Both the position numbers and the translations under genes were made by a program. The notes under the pieces are model-generated. The model saw nothing but the letters and a program-made list of their open reading frames with translations. It was not told the origin of the DNA and ran no database searches. Shown here one piece after another: positions 32,706-43,879 of a stretch of DNA of 64,000 nucleotides (positions are counted from its first letter, which is position 1; every line of letters begins with the position of its first letter). The stretch is taken from NCBI GenBank assembly GCA_035610835.1, contig CM069449.1, positions 60,217,619 through 60,281,618 on the forward strand. Direction: 5' to 3'. The stretch is from Ophiura sarsii. Its lineage: Eukaryota; Echinodermata; Ophiuroidea; Amphilepidida; Ophiuridae.

Positions 32706-35095
32706 AGGCCTGTCAGTATGTTTGAAGAATATAAACTCCGCCCAGCGCAGTCAAGATTCCCCTAACCCAGACGCCGTCTGTGGACATGGATGCACCCAGC
32801 ATGGTCTAAACACCAGCTCGACCACATCCTAATTAACAGCAAGTGGACAAACTCCCTAAGGAACTGTAGAGCATACAACTCTGTTGAACTAGACTGAGAC
32901 CACCGGATTGTCAGCATCAAGCTCGTGTGTAGCCTAAGATCTACCAAAGGGAAACCCTGCACATGACCGAGGTTTGACTGGGAAAAGCTGCAGAACGCTG
33001 ACACAAAAGAGCTATTCCAGATTGAGCTGTCAAACAGATTCGAAATCCTCAAGTGTAACGACACATCCACACCAATAACTGAGAAATACGAACAGTTTGA
33101 GAAAGCAGGATCAGAAGCAGCCGAAAAAGTTGTTGGAAAACGCAAACCTCATGGCATGCCAACCTGGGTTACGGACAAGACCATTCACCTAAAGTCTGAG
33201 AGGGACGCGGCCAAAAGACGTTACCTTGTCTCAAGTCACGGCAATCCAGAGACAGATGGAGAAAGCTCAACACCTGTTTGAATGAGTCTTACAAGGCATA
33301 TGAATCTTCCATGCTCAACAAACAGATGGAAGATCTTCATCAGGCTGACCAGAAAGGCGACTTTTCCACCACATGGAAAATCATCCATGATCTCTCTGGG
33401 GAAGATAGGATGTCCAGCGTCAAGGTCAAGAAAAGAGATGGTACCACCCAAAAGAATGACAAAGACCTGCTTGCAGAATGGAGAAAGTATTTCAGCTCAC
33501 TGCTATACAATGACAGTGGTCAAATCCCATCTGATCTACCATCACCTGCTGCTCAGGACCTGCCCATCCACATTGATCCTCCCACACTTGAGGAAACACA
33601 GGAAGCCATTCATCAAATGAAGCCCAAGAAAGCTGCAGGTCTTGACTGCGCAATCACATCAGAAGCACTCCAAGTTGTCCATGGGTTCTGCATGGAAGTT
33701 TACACCACCCTCAAACCACCCAACCAGTGGACCACCAGTGTTATTGTGCCTCTACCAAAAAGGGGGACCTCTCTCTTATGACCAACTATAGAGGAATATC
33801 TCTTCTGCCAATTGCAGCTAAAGTATACAACAAGATCCTGCTCAACAGAATTAGAGATCATGTCGACCCTATCTTGAGGAACAACCAGGCTGGCTTTCGC
33901 CCTGGCAGAAGCTGTGCTCAGCAAATCCACATACTGAGGAGGATCATGGAAGGGTTTAAAGACCAGAAGCTATCTCTCACAATCACATTCATAGACTTCA
34001 AGAAAGCCTTCGACTCCATAAACAGGAAAGTTATGTTTGCTTTACTGCGACATTACGGAATCCCAAAAGCTTTAGTCGACGCTATAGGTGTACTGTACAG
34101 CAACTCGAGAAGTCCTGTGATGGTCGATGGCAGTATCCCTGATTCTTTCGCGGCTTCCATTGGAGTGCTACAGGGTGACGTTCTGGCTCCATTCCTATTT
34201 GTGATATTGGTAGACTACCTATTGACGAAGGCCACATCTGATCTTGACTCAGGAGTTGTGACACATCCACGTCGTTCGAGGCGTCATCCTGCCATTGTTC
34301 TCAACGACTTAAACTTTGCTGATGACATTGCTTTACTCGAGACAAAAATTCCACGAGCCCAGACGCAGCTGACAGAAACTGCTGCAGCAGCAAAAGACCT
34401 CGGCCTCTACATTAGCGTATCTAAAACAGAGTACATGACTGCCAACTACAATCCTCACCCGAAATTTCAGGTCTATGGGGATACCATCAACCATGTGACT
34501 GATTTCAGGTATCTTGGCTCTATGATGGCAGCGGGCGCAAGTGATCTTACAAGATGCAAGGCATTAGCATGGTGCGCATTTAGGAAGTTAGAACGTCTCT
34601 GGAGGAGCCCTCAAATAGGTATCACAAAAAAAGATGAAATTATTCAATACCACCTGTGTGACTATCTTACTGTATTGATGTGAATCCTGGGTGATATCCC
34701 ATGATATGGAATGCAAAATAAATGCCTTCGCTACCTCTTGCTACAGGATAATGCTAAACATCAAGCGCATGGATCATGTCCCAAAAACCACAATTTATGA
34801 CATGACCAAGACAGAGCCTCTTATCCACCGTGTAAAGCGCCGCCAGCTGAGATTCCTTGGCCATATACTACGTCTCCCTGATGAAAAGCCTGCTAAAAAG
34901 TATGCCACCTACGCACCAACACATGGCCGAAGGAGACCTGGTCGTCCTTGCACAACATATCTGATATCATTATATACAACGCTTACTAGGGTACAATGAA
35001 GGCATGATTGAAGATCGACAGATTGTCACTATTGCTCAAGACCGTCGTGCATGGAAGAAACTTGTGGTCGCCTGCTCTGCAGACGAAGGATGAGT
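32706..35095 (+). mobile_element. RTE-like LINE, 5' truncated, inserted in a CR1-like LINE
   Basis: A + strand copy that starts inside the endonuclease: QLDHILINSKW is visible near 32818-32850, and the conserved SDHRIV follows but with a TGA in place of the Ser codon near 32896. The linker runs to about 33480. Reverse transcriptase follows with YRGISLLPIAAKVYNKILL, FIDFKKAFDSI, GVLQGDVLAPFLF and LNFADDIALLE, then a C-terminal LIHRVKRRQLRFLGHILRL region. It ends in GACCGTCGTGCATGGAAG and GATGAGTGA near 35095. Frameshifts lie near 33770 (in an A/G run) and 34683. Catalytic motifs A and C are intact, so decay is modest compared with the 6500-9770 copy. Confidence 0.9.
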
Positions 35096-35290
35096 GATAA
35101 CCATGGATTTGGTTTTAGCAGCGTTAGCAGTAAGCTGATTACTGTTGAACCAGTCATGGATGATATTGATATCAGCTTGGAGGTCAGACAAATCGAAAGA
35201 TTGGGAAAGAGGTTTGTAGAGAGTGGTGTCGTCGGCATACTGGACCAGCAAACCGTTTGCAGAGAAATTGGAGAGACAGAACTATGATAA
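35096..35290 (-). pseudogene. CR1-like LINE, YADD part, interrupted
   Basis: The minus strand reads FSANGLLVQYADDTTLYKPL, then LQADINIIHDWFNSNQL and NAAKTKSMVIT: reverse transcriptase motif C and the following thumb region. Motif YADD is intact. The reading continues, after the + strand LINE insertion, at 32705 downward. The 18 bases at each junction are similar (about 12 of 18 identical), which may be a decayed target duplication. The 5' end is truncated near 35290. Confidence 0.85.
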
Positions 35291-35334
35291 GCACTTCCAA
35301 TTATCATTTAAAATTCAATATTTAGTATACCCGA

Positions 35335-35680
35335 TGTTATAATCGAAACAAAGAATTCTCGATAAAAACGTTTATTCCAGTCACGCCAGTGTTCATCCCA
35401 ATTTTGAATGCAGCGTGATGAGCCCTTGACAACCACGCCATAACGCGATCGTACGTGACATTAATAAACATGAACTTACATAATTGTCCAATCACGCAGC
35501 GTGGGGTCTTGTTGATTAGGGCCGCGATTGGTCAATTACCTATTTGTCACATCTTCCGGTTTTACTGCGCCCTTGCCATCGCGATTGACGCGGTCACACA
35601 CGATTCGCCCCAGTCGCATGGGACACTGAGGAATCGTATACGATTTGATCGAGAATTCTTTGTTTTGATTATAGTATTAG
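35335..35680. mobile_element. Candidate MITE, 30-bp terminal inverted repeats
   Basis: The left end TTATAATCGAAACAAAGAAT and right end ATTCTTTGTTTTGATTATA are inverted repeats that continue with TCTCGAT/ATCGAGA. The interior includes CGCGATTGGTCAATT. No coding content and no clear target duplication. The open frames across it are not protein-like. Confidence 0.55.
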
Positions 35681-35827
35681 CTTCAAGATAACTTAATGCG
35701 GAGACTGATTTCCTCCTAAAATTCCCCCTCAAAATCCTGCCGTATTCGTCTGTACTGTGAATTATAAGCCAACCCTTGAAATGTTTAAATTGTGAGATAG
35801 GCTTTTACGACGGGTATTCATAATAAT

Positions 35828-36051
35828 AAGTTAAAAGTTTTAACGGGTTCGCCGTCGGACGAGTTTTAATCTGTCAAGCTTTCGTCAGGATTAGCTGACT
35901 TCTTCAGGACCAAATTATTATAATATTAAACAATCTCTATGTTTTGTTTAATATTATAATAATTTGGTCCTGAAGAAGTCAGAGCTAATCCTGACGAAAG
36001 CTTGACAGATTAAAACTCGTCCGACGGCGAACCCGTTAAAACTTTTAACTT
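35828..36051. repeat. Large hairpin, about 105-bp arms
   Basis: Left arm 35828-35931 and right arm 35946-36051 are almost exact reverse complements, differing by a 2-base indel, around a 14-base loop. The arms begin AAGTTAAAAGTTTTAACGGG. The near identity indicates a young foldback element or a recent inverted duplication. Flanks give no clear target duplication. Confidence 0.9.
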
Positions 36052-36261
36052 ATATGTTGAAATGTTTGCCAAAAAAAAATCCAAATATTGGAATTTCACC
36101 CGGTTTTTGGCTTATAAGTGAGTGAAACGATGTTTGTTTTATGACGTGACTAGGGAATAACTCGCAAGGCGGAGAGGGGACCAAAACACACGGAATAATC
36201 ATAACGGACAAGCTTTTTAGTTTACTATATATATATAATGTTATTTATTAATAAATGAACG

Positions 36262-36575
36262 GTTCACTTACTCAGATATCATACATGGCACACCCATCAA
36301 TATTTTACTAAATCATAACTATTAAAGTGACATCGCTGCAATCTGAGTTTCTGTGTAAATATCAGAAAACCCGCACGTGGAAATAATCTTGACTAGAGTA
36401 AATTAAACATGTCTTTTCAGCGTGATGCGTCGGCAGGAACTAGTCAGTGTTAGCGGAGCCAGTTATCGAAATCGGTTTTCGACACGGCCGACAGTGTTGC
36501 TGGTTCCAGTCAATCGTGGCCTAAATGAAAGGAATTGAAATATTCAGAATAGATAGTAAAACGGCGTCACAACAT
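36262..36575. repeat. Direct duplication copy 1 (314 bp)
   Basis: Nearly identical to 39232-39533, from GTTCACTTACTCAG to GGCGTCACAACAT. Differences are few substitutions and a 12-base stretch present here (around AATCGGTTTTCG) but missing in copy 2. There is no coding content. It could be two insertions of one element or a duplication of the flank. Confidence 0.9.
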
Positions 36576-36812
36576 ATGCCCTTCCTACAAAAATTGACAC
36601 CTGGCAATTAACCTAAAGAATACTGGGTGAAATCAATCGTTTTGAGAAACGAATTATTTATTTCGTCACAAAATTGAACATGTGCTTTATCCATGTTTCC
36701 GTCTGCCAAATTGACGGCATCGGTATAAGTTGATTATATAATTTAAGATAATAAAAAAAAAAATGTGTGTGTGTGTGTTTAAAAATGTAATTTGATAAAT
36801 TTTTCGATTTAA

Positions 36813-38428
36813 AGGCGCTGTCACACCATAGCGTATGGCCTGAACGTGGCCTAAACGTATGCCGACGTATTCAAAAAATAGCTCGAAAATTGTCAGAGTC
36901 CGAGAACGTCCAAGAACGTCTAACTTCCCAACGAATTGCGTCAACATCGGTGATGGAATGGACGTATCCATAGCGTATTAAACGCATACATAGCGTATGA
37001 CTAACGTATTGATAGCGTATCACTAACTTATAACAAACTTATGGCAGCGTATCACAGCGTATGCGATCGGCGAGCGTATGACCAACGTATTCGTAGCGTA
37101 TGTCTGCCGTGCTCGACGTATCCTCAGCGTATCCTCGGCGTACAACGAACACGTGACTTATGCCGTTGCAGAAATTGAGTTTCGTACACGGCGGGACAAG
37201 TGTTGCCAGTTCAAGTAAACGCAGCCTAGATGATAACTATTAAAATATCTAGAAGGGTAAATCTATATGTCCAACCTAAAACTTAAGACGATAAACGTAC
37301 CTCTAACGTATGACAGCGTATGTCTAACGTATGTCAACGTTTGTAAACGTATGTCTAACGTACCACGAACCTATCGGGAACTTATGCAGAACGTAAGTTA
37401 AGCACACGTTGAGTACGTCGAGAAATTTTGAACATGCTCAATAATTTTTCGCGGGCTCGACGTGTTCCAAATTTTCACAACGTATCACAGCGTGCTCTTA
37501 ACGTATACGACGTATCCCAAACTTACCCCTAACTTGTATCAGCGTACACCAACGTACGCCAACGTACGCCAACGTATTTTTCGATATTTCGCATACGTTG
37601 TTATACGTTCAGGCGATACGCCATGGTGTGACAGGGCTACCGTACAGCTAGCGCGCATTCAGCGTTTTGGGAACTTATGGAGGGTTTGAGTATATAAATG
37701 GGTCCCTTGAGTATCTCATCCTCACTTCTTCATGGTCTGTCGTGCTGAACACATATCAACCCATCATCATATGCTACGAATACGTTAAGTATACGTTAAG
37801 CATACGTTAGTCATACGCTCGCATACGCTGTGATAAGCTGTCATAAGTATGTTATAAGTTAGGGATACGCTATGAATACGTTAGTCATACGCTATGTATA
37901 CGTTCAATACGCGATGGATACGCTATGGATACGTGACAGGGCCTTACACGATCGCCCGGCATAAGGTGAATACGTGAGAATACGTCGAATCTCGTTGGAA
38001 ATACGCCAGGCATACGTTAGACATACGGCACATATACGTTATCAACTCGTTATCACTACGTTGGCTGTACGTTTCCCCCAGCCTACGTTCATCAACGTAT
38101 ACAAACTTACGAGTAACGTACGAGTAACGTACCACTAACGTATGTCAGCGTATGTCAACGTATATTTAACGTACCACAAACTTACCGGGAACTTATGCAG
38201 AACGTATTTAGCACACGTTGAGTACGTCGAGAAATTTTGAGCATGCTCAATATTTGTTCGTGGTCCAAATTGTCACAGCGTATCACAGCGTGCTCTTAAC
38301 GTAAACGACGTATCCCCAACGTACCCTTAACTTATATCAGCGTACACCAACGTACACCAACGTATTTGTCGATATTTTGCATACGTTGGCATACGTTGAG
38401 GCGATACGTTATGGTGTGACAGGGCCTT
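36813..38428. mobile_element. ACGTAT-rich element with TGTCACACCAT termini
   Basis: The left end GGCGCTGTCACACCATAGCG and right end reading GGTGTGACAGGGCCTTA are inverted terminal repeats of about 33 bases. Two more copies of the right-type end lie inside, at about 37608-37640 and 37918-37950, so the structure is nested or tandem. The interior is filled with well over fifty short ACGTAT/ATACGT and GCGTATG/CATACGC words, often about ten bases apart. It encodes no protein. It looks like a DNA-transposon derivative with massively amplified internal sites. Confidence 0.75.
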
Positions 38429-38612
38429 AAGACTGAACATTTGTTCGATGAGAGTGAATTTATAGAATATTCTCATCTGATAACTGTTTATGTTGAATTG
38501 GATGATTATTTTGGTAAAGATTATTGTATACAACAATTATTTGTTATATAAGTAGATAATATAATTTTTGATAGGTTACGGTGAGGACACCTTCTTCAAA
38601 GAAAGATAGTAA

Positions 38613-38975
38613 TGTGGGATGTAAAAACACCCCTACATTAGTAATGGAACAATGCATGTCGATTCTTTAAATATATATTATTGTTATTAACTTAGGCCAA
38701 TCAGCGCTCAGATGGTAATTACCATTAGCCAATCACAGCTGAGCGCTGGTTGACTATTTAGGCCGTGCGCCATCTCAGAATCGTTCTCTCGTGTCCTGTC
38801 TGTCATCCCCAGCAGACGTGCTGTGTGAATTGTTCGTCGTGTTATTATCATTTTGTATCTTCTATTATTTGGAGCAACGTATGATTTATCGTGAATAAAC
38901 GACCTACTTTGGTGAAGAAAGCTACTAGAATGTTTTAAAGACTCTTCCTTCTCAACGTAAGAACTCGTGTTTACA
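38613..38975 (+). mobile_element. LTR of a retrotransposon
   Basis: The 363-base segment starts TGTGGGATG and ends GTTTACA (TG...CA). It contains an AATAAA signal at about 38893 and is followed by a primer-binding-like sequence. It also carries a CCAATCA box and a short inverted repeat GGCCAATCAGCGCTCA / GCCAATCACAGCTGAGCGCT near 38695-38750. No second LTR and no gag-pol frame are nearby, so this is a 5' LTR with part of its leader. A tRNA-primed Gypsy-type element is likely. Confidence 0.65.
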
Positions 38976-38977
38976 GC

Positions 38978-38991
38978 TGGTAGCAGCGGTG
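38978..38991 (+). other. Primer-binding-site-like sequence
   Basis: TGGTAGCAGCGGTG begins two bases after the LTR end, the position and style of a tRNA primer-binding site in Gypsy-group retrotransposons. From here to 39231 is leader-like sequence with a roughly 70-base duplicated block (ACATTTCATCAT and TGTTGGCCATACGA) and no long frame. Confidence 0.55.
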
Positions 38992-39231
38992 TTGGACTCA
39001 TCGAAATAGCTGGTGAAAAATTGAAAACTCATCGCACGTGGGGCGAAAGACATTTCATCATTTTTGTGTGTTGGCCATACGAGACGAAACATTTCATCAT
39101 TAACGAAACTTTTCATCATGTTGTGTTGGCCATACGATATAAAGGCTAACATGAGTATCAACCGATGCTCTATACAGAAGAGGTGAATATCATCCGATAT
39201 TCGAGAGAATTTTCGAAATATTCGAAAGAAA

Positions 39232-39533
39232 GTTCACTTACTCAGATATCATACATGGCACACCCAGCAATATTTTACTAAATCATAACTATTAAAGTGA
39301 CATCGCTGCAATCTGAGTTTCTGTGTAAATATCAGAAAACCCGCACGTGGAAATAATCTTGACTAGAGTAAATTAAACATGTCTTTTCAGCGTGATGCGT
39401 CGACAGGAACTAGTCAGTGTTAGCGGAGCCAGTTATCGAACACGGCCGACAGTGTTGCTAGTTCCAGTCAATCGTGGCCTAAATGAAAGGAATTGAAATA
39501 TCCAGAATAGATAGTAAAACGGCGTCACAACAT
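39232..39533. repeat. Direct duplication copy 2 (302 bp)
   Basis: Second copy of 36262-36575, with a 12-base deletion at a short repeat. It lies just after the LTR leader and just before the assembly gap, so its right-hand context is incomplete. Confidence 0.9.
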
Positions 39534-39573
39534 TACTAACAAAAAAAACTATAAGATTCAGGACCATACAATT

Positions 39574-39673
39574 NNNNNNNNNNNNNNNNNNNNNNNNNNN
39601 NNNNNNNNNNNNNNNNNNNNNNNNNNNNNNNNNNNNNNNNNNNNNNNNNNNNNNNNNNNNNNNNNNNNNNNNN
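39574..39673. other. Assembly gap of 100 N
   Basis: Exactly 100 N, a conventional scaffold gap of unknown true length. It lies beside repeats and probably marks an unresolved repeat. Confidence 1.
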
Positions 39674-39827
39674 GGAGGAGGCCGGGAGCTTTTATTAGTG
39701 TCTCTCACTTTTTCTCTACGTCTCTGAACCACCATGTGAGTGTTTTATACGAAAGTAAATATTGATAGCAAGGAGAGTTTTAGGTCATCCAGGCAAGTTA
39801 AAACCCAACAACTCGGCCCTCTGAATC

Positions 39828-40140
39828 ACCAGTGGCGTAACCAGGAGCCCCCCCCCCCCCCCCCCCCACATTTGCAAAAGAGTAAACAATAAAAAGGAAG
39901 ATAAGGAGGAGGGTAACGAGCATAGACAGTGCAAGCGGGAGTGCTCCCCCATGATTGTCACGGTGGGGACGATGCCCCCCCCCCAAAAAAAAATCCATTT
40001 TTATGATTCCCCCATGCATCATTGTCACGGTGGGGACGATGCCCCCCCCCCCCCCCCCAAAAAAAAAAAATCCATTTTTATGATTCCCCCATGCATCATT
40101 GTCACGGTGGGACGATGCCCCCCCCCCCCCCCCCAAAAAA
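39828..40140. repeat. Poly-C tandem repeat, about 75-bp unit
   Basis: AGTGGCGTAACCAGGAG plus 20 C (39848-39867) opens the block. Then three units of CATCATTGTCACGGTGGGGA, CGATG, a C tract, an A tract and TCCATTTTTATGATTCCCCC follow at about 39945-40140. Pro-rich and Gly-rich open frames here are caused by the homopolymers. Confidence 0.85.
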
Positions 40141-40219
40141 AAAACAACAACAAAAAACCCCATTTTTTTGCGCGATGAATAACCTACCTATAGGCCTACG
40201 CCATTGCTATTCAAGCTTA

Positions 40220-42440
40220 ACAACATGGTTTCAGTAACGTTTTCTGGACAATTTTAGGGGAAAAAACTGGAAATTTTGGCGCGCTTAGCGCGAGTTAGAT
40301 TCAACTTTTTCTTTATTCAAGTTATAAAAAGATGGCTTAAGGAACGTTTATCTGAACCATTTAGTTTTAAAAAAGTGACAGTTTGTACGCTCAGAACGTT
40401 TTTCTGAGCTTTTTAGTGTTAAAACGTTTATCTGAACCATTTAGTTTAAAAAAGTGACAGTTTGTACGCTCAGGAACGTTTTTCTGGAGCTTTTTAGTGT
40501 TAAAATAGCATTTTTTTTGCGCGCTTCGTGCGAATTGCTTTCAATGTTTATTCCAGCTTTATAACAACGTTGCAACATGTTTCAAGTACGTTTTCTGAAA
40601 CATTTTAGTTCCTTTCGAGCCAATTGGTTTCATTTTTTTAATTATTCAAGCTTAAACAAAATGGCTTATGAACGTTTTCAGGGCCATTTTAGTGTTAAAA
40701 TAACCAGTTTTTGCACAAATTATTTTCAATGTTTTATTATTCAAGCTTAACAAGATTGCTTCAGGAAAACATTTTCAGGACCATTTCAGTGTAAAAATAA
40801 CCAATTTTTGCGCGCTAAGCGCGAATTAGTTGGAATGTTTTATTATTCTAGCTTAACAAGATAGTTTCAGGAACGGTTTTTTTAACCTTTCTTTTTACAA
40901 TAGCATTTTTTTTTAAATATTTTGTTATCAATTTGATCAAGATGGCTCAGAAACGTTTTCTGGACCTTTTATTGTTAAAAAAGACAATTTTTTGCGCGGC
41001 TACGCGCGTATAGTTCACTGATTATTTATATTTAAGCTTAACAAGATAGCTTCAGAAAAGTTTTTCTAAACCTTTATTTTTACAATAGCCAATTTTGGTT
41101 CGCGCTCCGCGGGAATTATTTTTTATTTTGTGTTATTCAATTTCACAAGATGGCTTCATAAACGTTTCTGAAACTTTTTAGTGTTAAAATAGACATTTTT
41201 TGCGCGCTACGCGCGTATTAGTTTCACTGATTATTTATTATTCAAGCTTAAACAAAATGGCTTTATGAACGTTTTTCAGGACCATCTTAGTGTTAAAATA
41301 ACCAGTTTTTGTACAGATTATTTTCAATGTTTTAATTATTCAAGCTTAACAAGATTGCTTCAGGAACGTTTTCAGGACCATTTCAGTGTAAAAATAACCA
41401 ATTTTTGCCCTCTACGCGCGAATTAGTTGGCATGTTTTATTATTCAAGCTTAACAAGATAGTTTCAGAACGGTTTTTTAACCTTTCTTTTTAAAATAGCC
41501 ATTTTTTTAAAAATATTTTGTTGTTCAATTTGAACAAGATGGCTTCAGAAACGTTTTCTGGACCTTTTTATTGTTAAAATATACATTTTTTTTGCCCGCT
41601 GCGCGCGTATTAGTTTCACTGATTATTTATTATTCAAGCTTAAACAAAATGGCTTTATGAACGTTTTTCAGGACCATTTTAGTGTTAAATAACCAGTTTT
41701 TCACAAATTATTTTCAATGTTTTATTATTCAAGCTTAACAAGATTGCTTCAGGAACGTTTTCAGGACCATTATAGTGTAAAAATAACAAATTTTTGCGCG
41801 CTACGCGCGAATTAGTTGGAATGTTTTATTATTCAAGCTTAACAAGATAGTTTCAGGAACGTTTTTTTTTACCCTTTTCTTTACAATAGCCATTTTTTAA
41901 AAAAAAAGATTGTTATTCAATTTGAACAAGATGGCTCAGAAACGTTTCTGGACCTTTTTATTGTTAAAATAGACATTTTTTTAGTTTCACTGATTATTTA
42001 TTATTCAAGCTTAACAAGATAGCTCAGAAAAGTTTTTCTAAACCTTTATTTTTACAATAGCCAATTTTGTTCGCGCTCCGCGGGAATTATTGTTGATTTT
42101 GTGTTATTCAATTCAACAAGATGGCTTCATAAATGTCTTCTGAAACTTTTTAGTGTTAAAAAAGACATTTTTTTGCGCGCTACGCGCCTATTAATTTCAC
42201 TGATTATTTATTATCAGCTTAACGAGATGGCTTCAAGAACGTTTTTCTAAACCTTTATTTTTACATATAGCAATTTTTTCGCGTTCCGCGCCAATTATTT
42301 TCAATACTACTTTGTTTTCAATTGCTTCAGAACGTTTTCTGGACCTTTTTAGTGTTAAAATAGAAATTTTTGCGCGCTACGCGCAAATTAGTTTCATATT
42401 ATAAGTCAACTTAACAACATGGCTTCAGGAACGGTTTGTA
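40220..42440. repeat. Satellite of about 100-bp units with GCGCGCTACGCGCG core
   Basis: About twenty degenerate tandem units. Each follows the order TTATTATTCAAGCTTAACAA, GATGGCTTCAGGAACGTTTT, CTGGACCATTTTAGTGTTAA, AATAACCAATTTTT, GCGCGCTACGCGCGAATTAG, TTTCAATG. The GCGCG-CTA-CGCGC inverted repeat is conserved in many units. Higher-order repetition is visible, because blocks of about three units recur with the same variants. There is no coding content. Confidence 0.9.
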
Positions 42441-43460
42441 AAACTCCCGGTTAACCTTTCTTTGACAATGGCCAATATTCCAAAAAATCCAATCCAAACA
42501 AAAAATCAAATCCAAGCAAAAAATTCAATCCAAGGGGGTACATCCCCTCAGACTCGTTACCGCGGATAGCGGTGCGAACCAATGAAATTTATTTTTAAGC
42601 CCCCCGGGTAAACAAATCCTGCGCACGCCTATGGTAATACCCAATATTGTGTAGTTATCGTAACTCATCAGCCTCATCAGCAACAGGTCGCCGGACGGTA
42701 CCACGCAGGAATTCAATGCATAAATCGATAACATTAATACATGAAACCTTGGAATAAAGAGACAAGGAAGCACTACGGTATCGAATCCTTTGAGCAATCA
42801 GTTTGCCGACCCCTAGATCAAAAAGCCAATAACATAATGCATCACCTGTCCAAGTGTGTATGTACGCGGGACTTTTGAATAGGGTGCTTTATAGCGGTGT
42901 GGAATCGCGATATGGTATAGGAATAGTATCGTGATGAGTTTGTACTCGCTCATTGTGATTCAATGAAAATACATACCGGTTAAACTAAAAGTATATGGAC
43001 CGACTGAAAATTGTGGCAGAGTATGATTTGCTTATAAAATGTGAATGTCTTTGATGCTCTTTAGAAGTAGGGGCAGTCTGGGGCACTCAATTGAACATGG
43101 GTTGTAACATCTTTATATTTAGCGACAATTGTGAATACTTTGATTACCCGCATATAACCGGAACATTAAGTTTTGATAATTAATGCAATTACATCAAATT
43201 TAATTTGTCAAAATAGGTTAATATTATCAAGACCGTAACACTCATTGAAGCTACACGTTTCTCCACATATTCATTTGATATTTAACAAATTGCACTTCCT
43301 ATCAACAGTGCTTCAGAGCTGAAGAGTTAGTCCATTTCTCTAGATAGAAATGTATAAGCAAAATGTATGCAAGACCTTCCAGTCGGTTATACCAGCGGCA
43401 AACAGATTGCACACACAGGTATGCCCCTACACTGTAAATTTGAATATAAATAGGGATTTA
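42441..43460. other. No gene recognised
   Basis: No recognised repeat or coding exon. A (GTGCG) and CCCCCCGGGTAAACAAATCC segment near 42600 resembles an interspersed-repeat fragment, not identified. Confidence 0.45.
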
Positions 43461-43878
43461 GTTAAAGGATGGGTCCCGCAATCACAACATGAGCATTATT
43501 TGTTAGAAAAATGATTATCGAGCCGAAATCACGTCATTATATAGAACAAAAACACTATACTAGTCACAAAATGAATAAAAACTTCCATCACTTAACATGC
43601 AATTTTTAAAATTCTCGGCGATCGAAAGTCCCGGTGTCGATGACGTCATGGGTATCGGTGCTCAAATTTGCGCATGTGCATTGTATAACTATGACATCAT
43701 CGACACTGGGACTTCCGATTGCCGCGAATTTTAAAAAGTGCATGTTGAGAGATTGCAGGTTTTATTTGTTTTGTCATAAGTGTGGTGTTTTGTTCTATAT
43801 AATTACAAAAGTTGGGCTCGATTGTTATTTTTCTAACATTAAAGCACACTTTTATGCTTGCGGGACACCTCCTTTAAC
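43461..43878. mobile_element. Long inverted-repeat (foldback) element
   Basis: The left arm about 43461-43650 (GTTAAAGGATGGGTCCCGCA...) and right arm about 43688-43878 (...TGCGGGACACCTCCTTTAAC) are reverse complements with moderate divergence. They join at GTCGATGACGTCATG / TATGACATCATCGAC around a spacer of about 40 bases. Both spacer-side ends contain a CRE-like TGACGTCA or its variant. The 111-codon open frame over the right arm is an accident of the repeat. No target duplication is evident. Confidence 0.8.
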
Positions 43879-43879
43879 G

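Noticed and set aside
39798..40237. Gly-rich and Pro-rich open frames
   Set aside because: They are caused by poly-C/poly-G tracts in a tandem repeat, not by coding selection.
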